64,000 nt of DNA from Pseudomonas nitroreducens NBRC 12694 (GCF_002091755.1 NZ_BDAI01000005.1:124001-188000), one strand, 5' to 3'; shown: positions 51,108 to 59,998, counted from the first letter of the stretch. Notes: generated from the letters alone by a model not told the origin. Made by a program: numbers and translations.

Positions 51108-52385
51108 TTACCGTTCGATGATCGCGGTCACACCCTGGCCGCCCGCGGCGCAGATCGAGATCAGCCCGCGCCCCTTGCCGGCGGCATCCAGCAGCTTGGC
51201 CAGGTTGGCGACGATGCGCCCGCCAGTGGCGGCAAACGGGTGGCCGGCTGCCAGCGAACTGCCCTTCACGTTGAGCTTGCTGCGGTCGATGGAACCCAGC
51301 GGCGCGTCCAACCCCAGGCGCTCCCTGCAGTAGTCCGCGTCTTCCCAGGCCTTGAGGGTGCACAGCACCTGGGCGGCGAAGGCTTCATGGATTTCATAGA
51401 AGTCGAAGTCCTGCAGGGTCAGGCCGTTGCGCGCCAGCAGGCGCGGCACTGCGTAAACCGGCGCCATCAACAGGCCTTCGTGGCCGCCGACGAAGTCCAC
51501 CGCCGCTGCTTCGCCATCCTTGAAGTACGCCAGGATCGGCAGGCCCCGCGCCTTCGCCCACTCCTCGCTGGCCAGCAGCACCACGGAAGCGCCATCGGTC
51601 AGCGGCGTGGAGTTGGCCGCCGTCAGGGTACCGCGCGGGCCCTTCTCGAACACCGGCTTGAGGGTGCCGATCTTTTCCAGGTTGATATCCGGGCGCAGGT
51701 TCTGGTCGCGCACCAGGCCGCGAAACGGCGTCATCAGGTCGTTCTGCCAGCCCTCGTCGTAGGCGGCGGCCAGCTTGTGGTGGCTCTCGTAGGCCAGCTT
51801 GTCCTGCTCGTCGCGGGGGATGGCCCAGGTCTGCGCCATCAGCTCGCAGTGCTCGCCCATCGACAGCCCGGTGCGCGGCTCGCCGTTCTTCGGGATGTGC
51901 GGCATCAGGTGGCGCGGGCGGATCTTCAGCAGGCTTTTGATCTTCTCGGCGTTGGACTTGCCGCGGTTGGCTTCCAGCAGGATCTTGCGCAGCCCTTCGT
52001 TGACGCCGATGGGCGCATCGGAGGTGGTGTCCACGCCGCCGGCGATGCCGCAGTCGATCTGCCCGAGGGCGATCTTGTTGGCCACGAGAATCGCCGCTTC
52101 CAGGCCGGTACCGCAGGCCTGCTGGATGTCATAGGCCGGAGTTTCCGGCGCCAGGCGCGTGCCCAGCACGCACTCGCGGGTCAGGTTGAAGTCGCGCGAA
52201 TGCTTGAGCACTGCGCCGGCGACCACCTCGCCCAGGCGCTCGCCGTGCAGCTTGTAGCGCTCGATCAGGCCGTCCAGCGCGGAGGTCAGCATCTCCTGGT
52301 TGCTCGCCGTGGAGTACAGGGTGTTGGAGCGGGCGAAGGGAATACGGTTGCCGCCGACGATGGCGACCCGGCGCAATTGGGTCAT
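51108..52385 (-). CDS. Acetyl-CoA C-acyltransferase (FadI-like thiolase)
   Basis: 425-residue thiolase. The active-site cysteine is C91 (QQACGTGLEA), and the His and second Cys motifs are GHPFAATGG and SICAAGGQG, with HEAFAAQ present. Size and DYCRERL insert match FadI-type 3-ketoacyl-CoA thiolases. It diverges from a FabG-like gene across 168 bp. The neighbours (FabG, MaoC, AraC) suggest a lipid or polyketide-like chain reaction rather than classic beta-oxidation, as no fadJ or fadB is adjacent. Confidence 0.88.
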   Translation of the reverse strand: MTQLRRVAIVGGNRIPFARSNTLYSTASNQEMLTSALDGLIERYKLHGERLGEVVAGAVLKHSRDFNLTRECVLGTRLAPETPAYDIQQACGTGLEAAILVANKIALGQIDCGIAGGVDTTSDAPIGVNEGLRKILLEANRGKSNAEKIKSLLKIRPRHLMPHIPKNGEPRTGLSMGEHCELMAQTWAIPRDEQDKLAYESHHKLAAAYDEGWQNDLMTPFRGLVRDQNLRPDINLEKIGTLKPVFEKGPRGTLTAANSTPLTDGASVVLLASEEWAKARGLPILAYFKDGEAAAVDFVGGHEGLLMAPVYAVPRLLARNGLTLQDFDFYEIHEAFAAQVLCTLKAWEDADYCRERLGLDAPLGSIDRSKLNVKGSSLAAGHPFAATGGRIVANLAKLLDAAGKGRGLISICAAGGQGVTAIIER

Positions 52386-52553
52386 GCAGAGCTCCTGGAT
52401 GGATGAGCGTTAAAGTGCGGTCAAGGCTAACCTTAGCCGCTTGTGTCGCATTGGCCGCCCCGCCGTTGCGCAGGTCAGCGCGGTCAATTGCGTCGAACCC
52501 CTGCCTGCGTAGAGTGGTCAGCACTTTAGAGAATCCGTTCAGGAGCCCGTTCC

Positions 52554-53909
52554 ATGACCGATCGCTACATTGCCTTCGCCAACTCCAACGTCGGCCGCCG
52601 CCTGGTCGGCGCCCTCGGCCTGCCTGCGCCGGTTCGCCTGGAGCGCTGGAGCGCCGGGCGCACGCGGCCGGTGGATGGGGCGCTGCTGCTCGGTGGCGAG
52701 GGCAACCTGAACGAGGCCGTGCTGCCCTTCGCCGAGCGCCTGACCGATTCGATCTTCGCCTTCAGCGACGGCCAGTACGGCCTGCCGCGCTGGACCGCCG
52801 AGCACGGCCCCAAGCTCAAGGCCATCGTCTTCGATGCCAGCGGCCTGACCCGTTTCGAGCAGACGATCGAACTGCGCACCTTCTTCCAGGGCGCCCTCAA
52901 GGGCCTGGATAAATGCCCGCACGTGGTGATCCTCGGCCGCGCGCCGGAATCGATCAAAGACCCCATCGCCGCCAGCGTGCAGCGCAGCCTCGAAGGCTTC
53001 AGCCGCTCGCTCGGCAAGGAAATCCGCCGCGGCGGCAACGTGCAACTGGTGTATGTCGGCAAGGGAGCCGAGGACCAGCTCGAAGGTGCATTGCGCTTCT
53101 TCCTTTCGCCAAAGAGCGCGTATGTCTCCGGGCAGGTCGTGCGCCTGTCTGCCTACGACAAGCAGGTGCAGGACTGGAGCCGCCCGCTGGTGGGCAAGCG
53201 CGCACTGGTGACCGGCGCCGCTCGCGGTATCGGTGCGGCCATTGCCGAGACCCTGGCCCGTGACGGCGCCGAGGTGGTGCTGCTGGATGTGCCACCGGCC
53301 AAGGACGCGCTCGACGCCCTCGCCGCGCGCCTGGGTGGCCGTGGCGTGGCGCTGGATATCTGCGCCGCTGATGCTGGAGAGCAACTGGTGGCGGCGCTGC
53401 CCGATGGCGTCGATATCGTGGTGCACAACGCCGGCATCACCCGCGACAAGACCGTCGCCAAGATGAGCGAAGCGTTCTGGAATTCGGTGATCGAGGTGAA
53501 CCTCAAGGCGCCGCAGGTGCTGACCCAGGCCCTGCTGGACGCGAACAAGCTGCATGACGATGGCCGCGTGGTGCTGCTCGCCTCCATCAGCGGCATCGCC
53601 GGCAACATGGGCCAGACCAACTACGCGGTGAGCAAGGCCGGCCTGATCGGCCTGGCGCAGGCCTGGGCGCCGGCGCTGGGCAAGAAGGGCATCAGCATCA
53701 ACGCGGTGGCACCGGGCTTCATCGAAACCCAGATGACCGCCGCCATCCCGTTGACCATTCGCGAGGCCGGCCGACGGATGAACTCCATGGGCCAGGGCGG
53801 CCTGCCGCAGGACGTCGCCGAAGCGGTGGCCTGGTTCGCCCAGCCGGGCTCCGGCGCGGTGAGCGGCCAGGTGCTGCGGGTGTGTGGGCAGAGTCTGCTG
53901 GGCGCCTGA
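52554..53909 (+). CDS. fabG: High-molecular-weight 3-oxoacyl-ACP/CoA reductase (FabG4 type)
   Basis: 451 residues. An N-terminal flavodoxin-like non-catalytic domain (about 1-205) precedes a complete short-chain reductase domain. The NAD(P) site is TGAARGIGAAIA, and the catalytic Ser-Tyr-Lys set lies in LASISGIAGN and TNYAVSKAG. High-molecular-weight FabG enzymes use NADH and act on CoA- or ACP-bound beta-ketoacyl chains. Start with AGGAG 8 nt upstream. Divergent from the thiolase and probably paired with it and the MaoC protein downstream. Confidence 0.9.
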   Translation: MTDRYIAFANSNVGRRLVGALGLPAPVRLERWSAGRTRPVDGALLLGGEGNLNEAVLPFAERLTDSIFAFSDGQYGLPRWTAEHGPKLKAIVFDASGLTRFEQTIELRTFFQGALKGLDKCPHVVILGRAPESIKDPIAASVQRSLEGFSRSLGKEIRRGGNVQLVYVGKGAEDQLEGALRFFLSPKSAYVSGQVVRLSAYDKQVQDWSRPLVGKRALVTGAARGIGAAIAETLARDGAEVVLLDVPPAKDALDALAARLGGRGVALDICAADAGEQLVAALPDGVDIVVHNAGITRDKTVAKMSEAFWNSVIEVNLKAPQVLTQALLDANKLHDDGRVVLLASISGIAGNMGQTNYAVSKAGLIGLAQAWAPALGKKGISINAVAPGFIETQMTAAIPLTIREAGRRMNSMGQGGLPQDVAEAVAWFAQPGSGAVSGQVLRVCGQSLLGA

Positions 53910-53934
53910 TCCGCTCCAATTGACTCCATCTGCA

Positions 53935-54006
53935 GGATGGCGTGGAGCGAAGCGATACCCACCAATCCCTGCAACAGCATGGGTATCGCTTGGGCTCCAC
54001 CCATCC
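53935..54006. repeat. Inverted repeat of family 3 downstream of fabG
   Basis: Imperfect 27-nt arms, 53935-53961 and 53980-54006, contain GGAGCGAAGCGATACCCA and TGGGTATCGCTTGGGCTCC. They are flanked by GGATGG and CCATCCTACG. This type of GTAGGATGGGT...GCGATACCC palindrome is common between Pseudomonas genes. Confidence 0.75.
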
Positions 54007-54026
54007 TACGAACCACGCCACAGGCC

Positions 54027-54060
54027 GTAGGGCGGATAACGCTGGCGCGTTATTCGCCCT
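54027..54060. repeat. Partial family 2 element
   Basis: GTAGGGCGGATAACGC followed by TGGCGCGTTATTCGCCCT, the same core as 4747-4774 with one mismatch in the arm. It lies 20 bp after the family 3 repeat, so two element types are stacked in this gap. Confidence 0.75.
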
Positions 54061-54135
54061 CCATAAAGCCGCTCTCCCCTGCCCCGCCATGCTCTCGATC
54101 CAGCCATCAAACCGGTCATCTGTCGCGCCGGCCGG

Positions 54136-54537
54136 TCAATGTCGCGCCGCGATCAACTCGCGAAACTCCTCCGCGCTCACCCGGTGGTCGCCATCGCGGT
54201 CCGCGCGCACGATCAACGCCGGCTCCTGGGTCATGAACTCCGCCTGGCTGACCTTGCCGTCACCGTCATGGTCCGGCCAGGCGATGGCATTGGGCGAGAC
54301 CTGCACGCTGGGATTTGGCGGCGTCACTTCCTCGCGGGTCAGCAAGCCGTCCTGATTACGGTCCAGCCGGTGGAACATGCGCACGCGCATCGGCGCCATG
54401 TCGCTGGCCTCGATGTAACCGTCGCCGTTGGCATCCAGGCGGGAGAATGCCGTTTCGCCCATTTCTCCCGCAAAGGCGCAGGGCGCGGACAACAGAGCGG
54501 CGGACAGCAGGAAGGCGTGGCGGATTCGGCTTTGCAT
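54136..54537 (-). CDS. Exported EF-hand calcium-binding protein
   Basis: 133-residue protein with a signal peptide (cleavage after AFA about residue 24). It has four EF-hand loops: DANGDGYIEASD, DRNQDGLLTREE, DHDGDGKVSQAE and DRDGDHRVSAEE; the last has His where Gly is usual. Two pairs are likely, giving calmodulin-like lobes in the periplasm. Start at 54537 (MQSRIRHAFLLS). Function is unknown; a calcium sensor or buffer is possible. It is flanked by repeats and the AraC gene. Confidence 0.82.
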   Translation of the reverse strand: MQSRIRHAFLLSAALLSAPCAFAGEMGETAFSRLDANGDGYIEASDMAPMRVRMFHRLDRNQDGLLTREEVTPPNPSVQVSPNAIAWPDHDGDGKVSQAEFMTQEPALIVRADRDGDHRVSAEEFRELIAARH

Positions 54538-54600
54538 CGGTGATTCCAAGGTGGGACTGACCGGCAAAGCCTATCCACAGGCGGGCTCGAAAGGGTTCGA

Positions 54601-55608
54601 TCACTCCGCCGGCTGTTGCGGGCGACCGCGGCGGCGGAACTCCACGGGGGTCTCGCCGACCCAGCGCTTGAAGGCACGGTAGAAGGTGCTGGGCTCGGAA
54701 AAGCCGGTCCGCTCGACGATCACCTCGATGCGCTCGTCGGTCTTGAGCAGCAGCTCCTTGGCCAGGCGACAGCGGTAGTCGGTCACCAGGTCATTGAAAC
54801 GCACTCCCGCCATGGCCAGGCGTTCGCGCAGGCGGCGGGCCGGCATGTCCAGCCGCGCGGCGACCTGTTCCAGCGTTGCGCCGCCATCCACCAGCAGCAC
54901 GCCGATCAGCTCGCGTACCTTGCGCACCAGGTCCAAGCGTTCCACTTCCGCCAGTTGCCGGCGCGCCAGCGACTCGTGCATGCGCAGCAACTCGGGGGCG
55001 GCATGGCGCGAGGCCTTGTCCAGCACGGCGGCGTCGAAGACCAACGCATAACGCTCGGCCCCCAGCACGGCGGGGCAGCCGTAGACTTCACGGTAACGCC
55101 CGGCCGGCGCGCCTTCCGCATGCATCAGCTGCACTTCGTGGGGCTTGAAGTCACCTTCGGTGAGGGCGTGGAACAGGCGCACGACCGCACCGGCCAGCAT
55201 TTCGGGAAAGTGCCGGTTGGTCCCGGCGCTGTGGCCGAGCAGTAGCACGGCCTTCTCGCCCTCGACTTCCAGGCGAGCGTTGAGGGTGTCGGAGAGCAGG
55301 CGCACGTAACGCAGGGCATGGCGCAACCCTTCGCCGAACGTGGCGCTGGACAGGAACAGGTATTCCAGCAGCAAGCCATGGAATGCGGGCAGGTGTCCGG
55401 CCAGGTAGAGGCCGACATGCTCTTCGCCGCACTCTTCGGCGGCGGCTTTCCAGAACAGGTTCTGAGCGCTGTGGGGGAATCGTCCGGCAGGCAGGCTGCC
55501 AGCGGGCAGGCCGACGCGGGCCAGCACGCGGTCGGGGTCGGTACCGCTGGCGCGCAGGGCGTCGATCACCGGGCGCATCAGCGCCACATCGTCGGTCAGA
55601 TCACGCAT
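54601..55608 (-). CDS. AraC-family regulator (OruR/ArgR-like, N-terminal Arabinose_bd domain)
   Basis: 335-residue regulator. The N-terminal half (about 20-210) matches the Arabinose_bd group used by lipid- or amino-acid-responsive AraC proteins. The C-terminal double HTH (about 235-330) includes LEQVAARLDMPARRLRERLA and VIVERTGFSEPSTFYRAFKRWVGETP. Its place between FabG and MaoC genes points to control of that lipid set. Effector unknown. Confidence 0.87.
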   Translation of the reverse strand: MRDLTDDVALMRPVIDALRASGTDPDRVLARVGLPAGSLPAGRFPHSAQNLFWKAAAEECGEEHVGLYLAGHLPAFHGLLLEYLFLSSATFGEGLRHALRYVRLLSDTLNARLEVEGEKAVLLLGHSAGTNRHFPEMLAGAVVRLFHALTEGDFKPHEVQLMHAEGAPAGRYREVYGCPAVLGAERYALVFDAAVLDKASRHAAPELLRMHESLARRQLAEVERLDLVRKVRELIGVLLVDGGATLEQVAARLDMPARRLRERLAMAGVRFNDLVTDYRCRLAKELLLKTDERIEVIVERTGFSEPSTFYRAFKRWVGETPVEFRRRGRPQQPAE

Positions 55609-55812
55609 GGTGTTTTTTCTAGTTATCCATGGGGCGGGCCCATCTTAGGCAGCTTTCTTATCGCCCCTCAAGAGAATCAGGAAGCAGGTTGAGGGAAATA
55701 TCCAGGCAATGGCGGGTCAGATTGACTTGCCTGCCGCGCGCCGCGTTGCCACGGCCAATGCCTGGGGCCGAGCACTGGCTAAGCTGAATGAATGCCCCTC
55801 AGGAGATACCCG

Positions 55813-56670
55813 ATGCCCCGCGATTGGCTCGACCTGTCCGCCCCACCCGCCCTCACCGGCCTGTTCGTTCGCGCGGCGCTGCGCCGTGGCGTGCGTGGCC
55901 GCAGCCTGCCAACCCGCGGCGTGCGCTGCCCGGTCACGGTCGACCCGAAGCAGCTGGAGCGCTACCGCAAGGTCTGCGGTTTCACCGATAACCACCTGTT
56001 GCCGCCTACCTATCCGCACATCCTCGCCTTTGGCCTGCAGATGGGACTGCTCACCGACGCGAGCTTCCCGTTCCCGCTGCTGGGCCTGGTACACCTGGAA
56101 AACCGTATCAGCGTGTTGCGGCCGCTGGGCGGGCTGGGCCCCTTCAACGTCAGCGTGCGGGTGGTGGACCTGCAGCCCCACGAGAAAGGCGTGACCTTCA
56201 GCATCATCACCCAGCTGCACGACCAGCTCGGCCTGCTCTGGGAAGGCGACAGCCGCATCCTGTTCCGCGGCATGCGCCTGGACGGCTCGCCAGCGGCGCG
56301 CCACGAAGAGGCCGAGTTGCCGTTGCAGCAGATCGACGCGTGGAACTGCCCGGCGGACATCGGCCGGCGTTACGCCCGCGTCGCCGGCGACTACAACCCG
56401 ATCCACCTGTCGGCTGCCAGCGCAAAACTGTTCGGCTTCCCTCGCGCCATCGCCCACGGCCTGTGGAACAAGGCGCGCAGCCTGGCCGCCCTGGGCGAGC
56501 GCCTGCCGGCCGCCGGTTATCGGGTCGATGTGCGCTTCCAGAAGCCCGTCCTGCTGCCCTCCTCCGTCACCCTGCTGGCCAGCGAGCCCGCGCCTGTCGG
56601 GCAATTCAGCCTGCGCGGCAGGGACGACCTGCCGCATATGGCCGGCAGCTGGGGCCCGCTGGACGTTTGA
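55813..56670 (+). CDS. MaoC-like acyl dehydratase
   Basis: 285-residue protein. The C-terminal MaoC hot-dog domain (about 170-275) has the hydratase motif GDYNPIHLSAASAKLFGFPR plus AIAHGLW, with catalytic Asp and His. The N-terminal half looks like a second, degenerate hot-dog. It would hydrate or dehydrate 3-hydroxyacyl/enoyl-CoA chains, complementing the thiolase and FabG upstream. AGGAG at 55801 supports the start at 55813; an ATG 21 bp earlier lies before that site. Confidence 0.85.
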   Translation: MPRDWLDLSAPPALTGLFVRAALRRGVRGRSLPTRGVRCPVTVDPKQLERYRKVCGFTDNHLLPPTYPHILAFGLQMGLLTDASFPFPLLGLVHLENRISVLRPLGGLGPFNVSVRVVDLQPHEKGVTFSIITQLHDQLGLLWEGDSRILFRGMRLDGSPAARHEEAELPLQQIDAWNCPADIGRRYARVAGDYNPIHLSAASAKLFGFPRAIAHGLWNKARSLAALGERLPAAGYRVDVRFQKPVLLPSSVTLLASEPAPVGQFSLRGRDDLPHMAGSWGPLDV

Positions 56671-56717
56671 AGCGCCAGGCTTGAAGCTATGGGGCTGACG
56701 CTGGAGCCCCATCTGCA

Positions 56718-57035
56718 ATGAACCTCGAAGCCATCACCGCACGCCTGCACGCCATCCGCGACCACAACGACTGGAGTCGCTTCCACAGCCCGAAGAACCT
56801 GGCCATGGCGGCCAGCGTGGAAATGGCCGAACTGGTGGAAATCTTCCAGTGGCTGCGCGAGGACGAATCGCGCCAGTTGCCACCGGAGAAACTCGCCCAC
56901 GCCGGCCAGGAGGTCGGCGATATCGTGCTCTACCTGCTGCTGATGTGCGCAGAACTGGGCATCGACATGAACCAGGCGGTACTCGCCAAGCTGGCCGACA
57001 GCGAACGGCGCTTCATCGAAGGAGGCGCCAAGTGA
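56718..57035 (+). CDS. MazG-like nucleotide pyrophosphohydrolase
   Basis: 105-residue all-helical NTP pyrophosphatase. Metal-binding acidic residues appear in MAASVEMAELVEIFQW (ExxE) and in EVGDIVLYLLLMCAE (ExxD). This is the MazG-like/iMazG or RS21-C6 size, acting on (d)NTPs or modified nucleotides. Its stop overlaps the GTG start of cmoM by 4 bp, so the two are coupled. Confidence 0.87.
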   Translation: MNLEAITARLHAIRDHNDWSRFHSPKNLAMAASVEMAELVEIFQWLREDESRQLPPEKLAHAGQEVGDIVLYLLLMCAELGIDMNQAVLAKLADSERRFIEGGAK

Positions 57036-57802
57036 GCGAATCCCCGAAGACCGGCGACCGTCACTTCGACGAACTGGCCACCCGCTTTGCCGAGAAGATC
57101 TACGGCGGCGCCAAGGGCGCCATCCGCCTCGCCGTGCTCCAGGCCGACCTGGCCGAAGCCTTGCCCGATCGCCCGCTGCGGGTACTCGACATCGGCGCGG
57201 GCCTGGGCCACATGTCGCTGTGGTTGGCCGGGCGCGGCCATGAAGTCACCCTCGCCGAACCGGCCGCACCGATGCTCGTGGCCGCGCGCCAGCGTTTCGA
57301 GGAAGCGGGTCTGAACGCCACCTTCATCGAGGCTCCCTGGCAGGACCTGCTCGGCCAGCTCAACGAGGCCTACGACCTGGTGGTCTGCCACGCGGTGCTG
57401 GAGTGGCTGGCCGAGCCGCTGGCTATCCTCCCCGTGCTGCACCAACTGACCCGCGCCGATGGCTGGCTGTCCCTGGCCTTCTACAACCGTGATGCACTGA
57501 TCTACCGCAACCTGCTCAAGGGGCATTTCCGCAAGCTGCGCAAGAACCGCTTCGCCGGCGAGGGCCAAAGCCTGACCCCGCAGGAACCGCTCGATCCGCG
57601 CGTACTGGAGGCCGCCATGGCCGGTCACTGGAGCATCGAGGCGCGCAGCGGCGTGCGGGTGTTCCACGACTACATGCCGGTGGAGTTCCAGCACAAGGCC
57701 GAGCCGCTGGACCTGGTGGAGATGGAACTGCAATACCGTCGACATCCTGCCTTCGCCGGCCTCGGCCGCTACCTGCACTGGCTGTGCCGGCCACAGGATT
57801 AG
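57032..57802 (+). CDS. cmoM: tRNA 5-carboxymethoxyuridine methyltransferase CmoM
   Basis: 256-residue SAM methyltransferase. The SAM loop is DIGAGLGHMSLWLAG. The N-terminal ATRFAEKIYGGAKGAIRLAVLQ segment and the C-terminal YMPVEFQHKAEPLDLVEMEL are typical of CmoM (formerly SmtA). It methylates cmo5U34 to mcmo5U34 in certain tRNAs. GTG start with GGAGG 6 nt upstream, overlapping the MazG-like stop. Confidence 0.88.
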   Translation: MSESPKTGDRHFDELATRFAEKIYGGAKGAIRLAVLQADLAEALPDRPLRVLDIGAGLGHMSLWLAGRGHEVTLAEPAAPMLVAARQRFEEAGLNATFIEAPWQDLLGQLNEAYDLVVCHAVLEWLAEPLAILPVLHQLTRADGWLSLAFYNRDALIYRNLLKGHFRKLRKNRFAGEGQSLTPQEPLDPRVLEAAMAGHWSIEARSGVRVFHDYMPVEFQHKAEPLDLVEMELQYRRHPAFAGLGRYLHWLCRPQD

Positions 57803-57855
57803 GTGCATAGTTGCCACTGCGCACGCCAATCGAAGTGAGCGTGCGGGAGTCCGTC

Positions 57856-58452
57856 ATGCTGCGTCATCTGCTGGTCCTGCCACTGTTCGCCGCCCTCGCC
57901 GCCTGCCAGGGCCAGAACCCCTACACCGCCACCTCGCTGCCGATGCCTCCGGCCCCCGCGCAGGCGGCCAATCCCGGTCTCGATCCGGGCAGCTATCCCG
58001 CGCCGCCGCTGGACTACGGGCGCTTCCGCTCGTGGAGCTGGATGGACGGCACCGGCTTCGGTGGCCCGCTGCAGGATGCCGTCAGTGAGGCACTGGATCA
58101 GCGCGGCCTGCGCCCGGCTCGCCCGAATACGCCGGCGGACCTGACCGTCAGCGCCCATCTATCCAGCGAGCAGCGCACCCGCCAGACCACCGACTACTAC
58201 AACGGCGGTTACTACGGCGGCTACGGCCGCTGGAACGACCCGTGGTATGGCGGCTACGGCGCCTCCTACCCGGTCACCCGCACCTACGTGGTCACCGTCA
58301 GCGTGGTGCACATCGCGCTCTTCGATGCGCAGAACCGCCAGCAGGTATGGAGCGGCAGCGCCGAGTACGAAGACGGCAGCAGCCAGGCCGACCAGGCCCG
58401 CGCGCTGCGCGAAGCCGCGCGCAAGGCCATGGACGGTTACCCGCCGGGCTGA
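57856..58452 (+). CDS. DUF4136 lipoprotein with Tyr/Gly-rich segment
   Basis: 198-residue lipoprotein (lipobox LAAC, Cys near residue 17). The DUF4136 body has YGRFRSWSWMDGTG... and DQRGLRPA..., followed by a Tyr/Gly-rich stretch (DYYNGGYYGGYGRWNDPWYG) inside the domain. Function unknown; DUF4136 proteins are usually outer-membrane lipoproteins. The start at 57856 (MLRHLLVLP) places the signal peptide at the N-terminus. Tandem with a paralog. Confidence 0.85.
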   Translation: MLRHLLVLPLFAALAACQGQNPYTATSLPMPPAPAQAANPGLDPGSYPAPPLDYGRFRSWSWMDGTGFGGPLQDAVSEALDQRGLRPARPNTPADLTVSAHLSSEQRTRQTTDYYNGGYYGGYGRWNDPWYGGYGASYPVTRTYVVTVSVVHIALFDAQNRQQVWSGSAEYEDGSSQADQARALREAARKAMDGYPPG

Positions 58453-58568
58453 TCGCCGGCTGGCCGGAAACCTTGCCAGAATTCATCCTTCGCGCCGCGA
58501 CCCCTCTGCCGCTTGCCTTTGCGCGGACTCTGCGCTTGGATGAAAGCTCTGTCAGGAGTAATCCAACC

Positions 58569-59129
58569 ATGATCCGCCGTTTGCTGCTCTTAGGCCTGCT
58601 GCTCGGCCTCGCCGCCTGCGAAACCACCAGTGTCAGCCGCGACTACGACACCACCCGCGACTTCTCGCGCTACCAGACCTGGAGCTGGGCTCAGCCAGCG
58701 TTCGAATACCGCCCGGATGACCCACGCATCAAGAGCGACCTCACCGAGCAACGCATCAGCGATGCGGTTGCCGACCAGTTCGACCAGCGCGGCCTGCGCA
58801 AGGCCCAGGACGGCAACCCGGGCGATGTGAAGATCCGCGCCTACCTGATCGTCGACCAGCGCCAGGACCAGGTGACCACCTACACCGGCGGCTACTGGGG
58901 CGGTTACTGGGGTGGCTACTGGGGCCCGCCGCCCATGGCCGAGACCCGCAGCGTGACCTACAAGGTCGCCACCATCCAGGTCGACATGCTCGACGGCAAG
59001 GACGGCAAGCTGGTCTGGCGCGGCAGCGGCGAGCAGATCATGCGCAGCAGCCCACCGACGCCCGCCGAGCGCGAAGCGGCAATCCGCGAGACGGTGCAGA
59101 AGATCATCGCCCAGTACCCGCCGCACTGA
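58569..59129 (+). CDS. DUF4136 lipoprotein with Gly-Tyr-Trp repeats
   Basis: 186-residue paralog of the preceding gene. The lipobox is LAAC (Cys at residue 17), with RDFSRYQTWSWAQPAF and FDQRGLRKA matching the domain. At the position of the Tyr/Gly segment it carries the tandem GGYWGGYWGGYWGPPP. This aromatic-glycine loop is probably surface-exposed. It lies 116 bp after the first copy. Confidence 0.85.
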   Translation: MIRRLLLLGLLLGLAACETTSVSRDYDTTRDFSRYQTWSWAQPAFEYRPDDPRIKSDLTEQRISDAVADQFDQRGLRKAQDGNPGDVKIRAYLIVDQRQDQVTTYTGGYWGGYWGGYWGPPPMAETRSVTYKVATIQVDMLDGKDGKLVWRGSGEQIMRSSPPTPAEREAAIRETVQKIIAQYPPH

Positions 59130-59142
59130 GTCTGGTGAGCAC

Positions 59143-59637
59143 GTGAAGCAACCCGCCCTGCAACACCGCCCCGCCCTCGCCGACGACCTCGGCGAGGTGG
59201 TCGGCTTTCCCCGGGACGCCGACGAACTCTTCTACTGCTACCCCAAGGCGAGCTGGCCGTTGACCATCGGCCAGCTCGCCGCCGCCATGGCCGAACGGCG
59301 CGCAAGCACCGTGGCGCTGCTCGATGGCCGGGTCGCAGGCTTCGCCAACTTCTACCAGTGGCAAGCCAATGAGTCCTGCGCGCTGGGTAACATGATGGTC
59401 GCGCCGTGGGCACGGCGCAGCGGCGTGGCGCAGTACCTGATCGAGGTCATGGAGCATCTCGCCCGCGACCAGTACAAGGCACAGGTCATGAAAGTGTCCT
59501 GCTTCAACGCCAACGCCGCCGGCCTGCTGCTTTACGCACGCCTGGGCTATCGGCCGCAGGGCATCGTCGAGCGCGCCGACCCGCAAGGCCGGCGCGTCGC
59601 CCTGGTCCAACTGGAGAAATCCCTTGTCCACGCCTGA
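59143..59637 (+). CDS. GNAT-family N-acetyltransferase (PA4794-like)
   Basis: 164-residue acetyltransferase. The acetyl-CoA pyrophosphate loop is APWARRSGVAQYL and the late motif is CFNANAAGLLLYARLGYRPQGI. Its setting after the DUF4136 genes matches P. aeruginosa PA4794 as I recall, an enzyme that acetylates C-terminal lysines of small peptides in vitro. GTG start at 59143 with only a weak ribosome site. Its end overlaps the DsrE-like gene by 14 bp. Confidence 0.85.
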   Translation: MKQPALQHRPALADDLGEVVGFPRDADELFYCYPKASWPLTIGQLAAAMAERRASTVALLDGRVAGFANFYQWQANESCALGNMMVAPWARRSGVAQYLIEVMEHLARDQYKAQVMKVSCFNANAAGLLLYARLGYRPQGIVERADPQGRRVALVQLEKSLVHA

Positions 59638-59998
59638 AGTCCAGCGGGTGCTGATCATCGTCAGCAGCGGCCCGAGCACCCCGGCGCGCTGCGCCGCGCC
59701 TTTCTACACCGCCACGCTGCTGGCCTGCATGGACGCACAGGTCACCCTGTTCCTCAGTGGCGAAGGCACGCGCCTGGCCTTTCAGGACATCGCCGATCAC
59801 CTTTATGCCGCGGAGGGTGGCGAGCCCATCAGCCATTTCATCCAGCAGGCCAAGGAAGCCGGCGCGCGCCTGCTGATGTGCCGCGCACCGGGTATCAGCA
59901 TCGATGAGAGCCGACTGATCGAAGAGGTCGACGAGATCGCCAGCGGCGGCGAGATGGCGCGCATGATCCTCGAGTATGACCGGGTACTGACCCTGTGA
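59624..59998 (+). CDS. DsrE/DsrF-like sulfur-relay protein
   Basis: 124-residue single-domain protein of the DsrE fold (VLIIVSSGPSTPARCAAPF, then MDAQVTLFLSGEGTRL). C86 in RLLMCRAPG sits where DsrE/TusD family members carry the persulfide cysteine; C23 and C35 are additional. TTG start at 59624 is supported by GGAG 7 nt upstream. Overlaps GNAT by 14 bp and the H-protein-like gene by 4 bp. Likely role is carrying sulfane sulfur; the partner is probably the next gene. Inference from fold and context. Confidence 0.78.
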   Translation: MSTPEVQRVLIIVSSGPSTPARCAAPFYTATLLACMDAQVTLFLSGEGTRLAFQDIADHLYAAEGGEPISHFIQQAKEAGARLLMCRAPGISIDESRLIEEVDEIASGGEMARMILEYDRVLTL

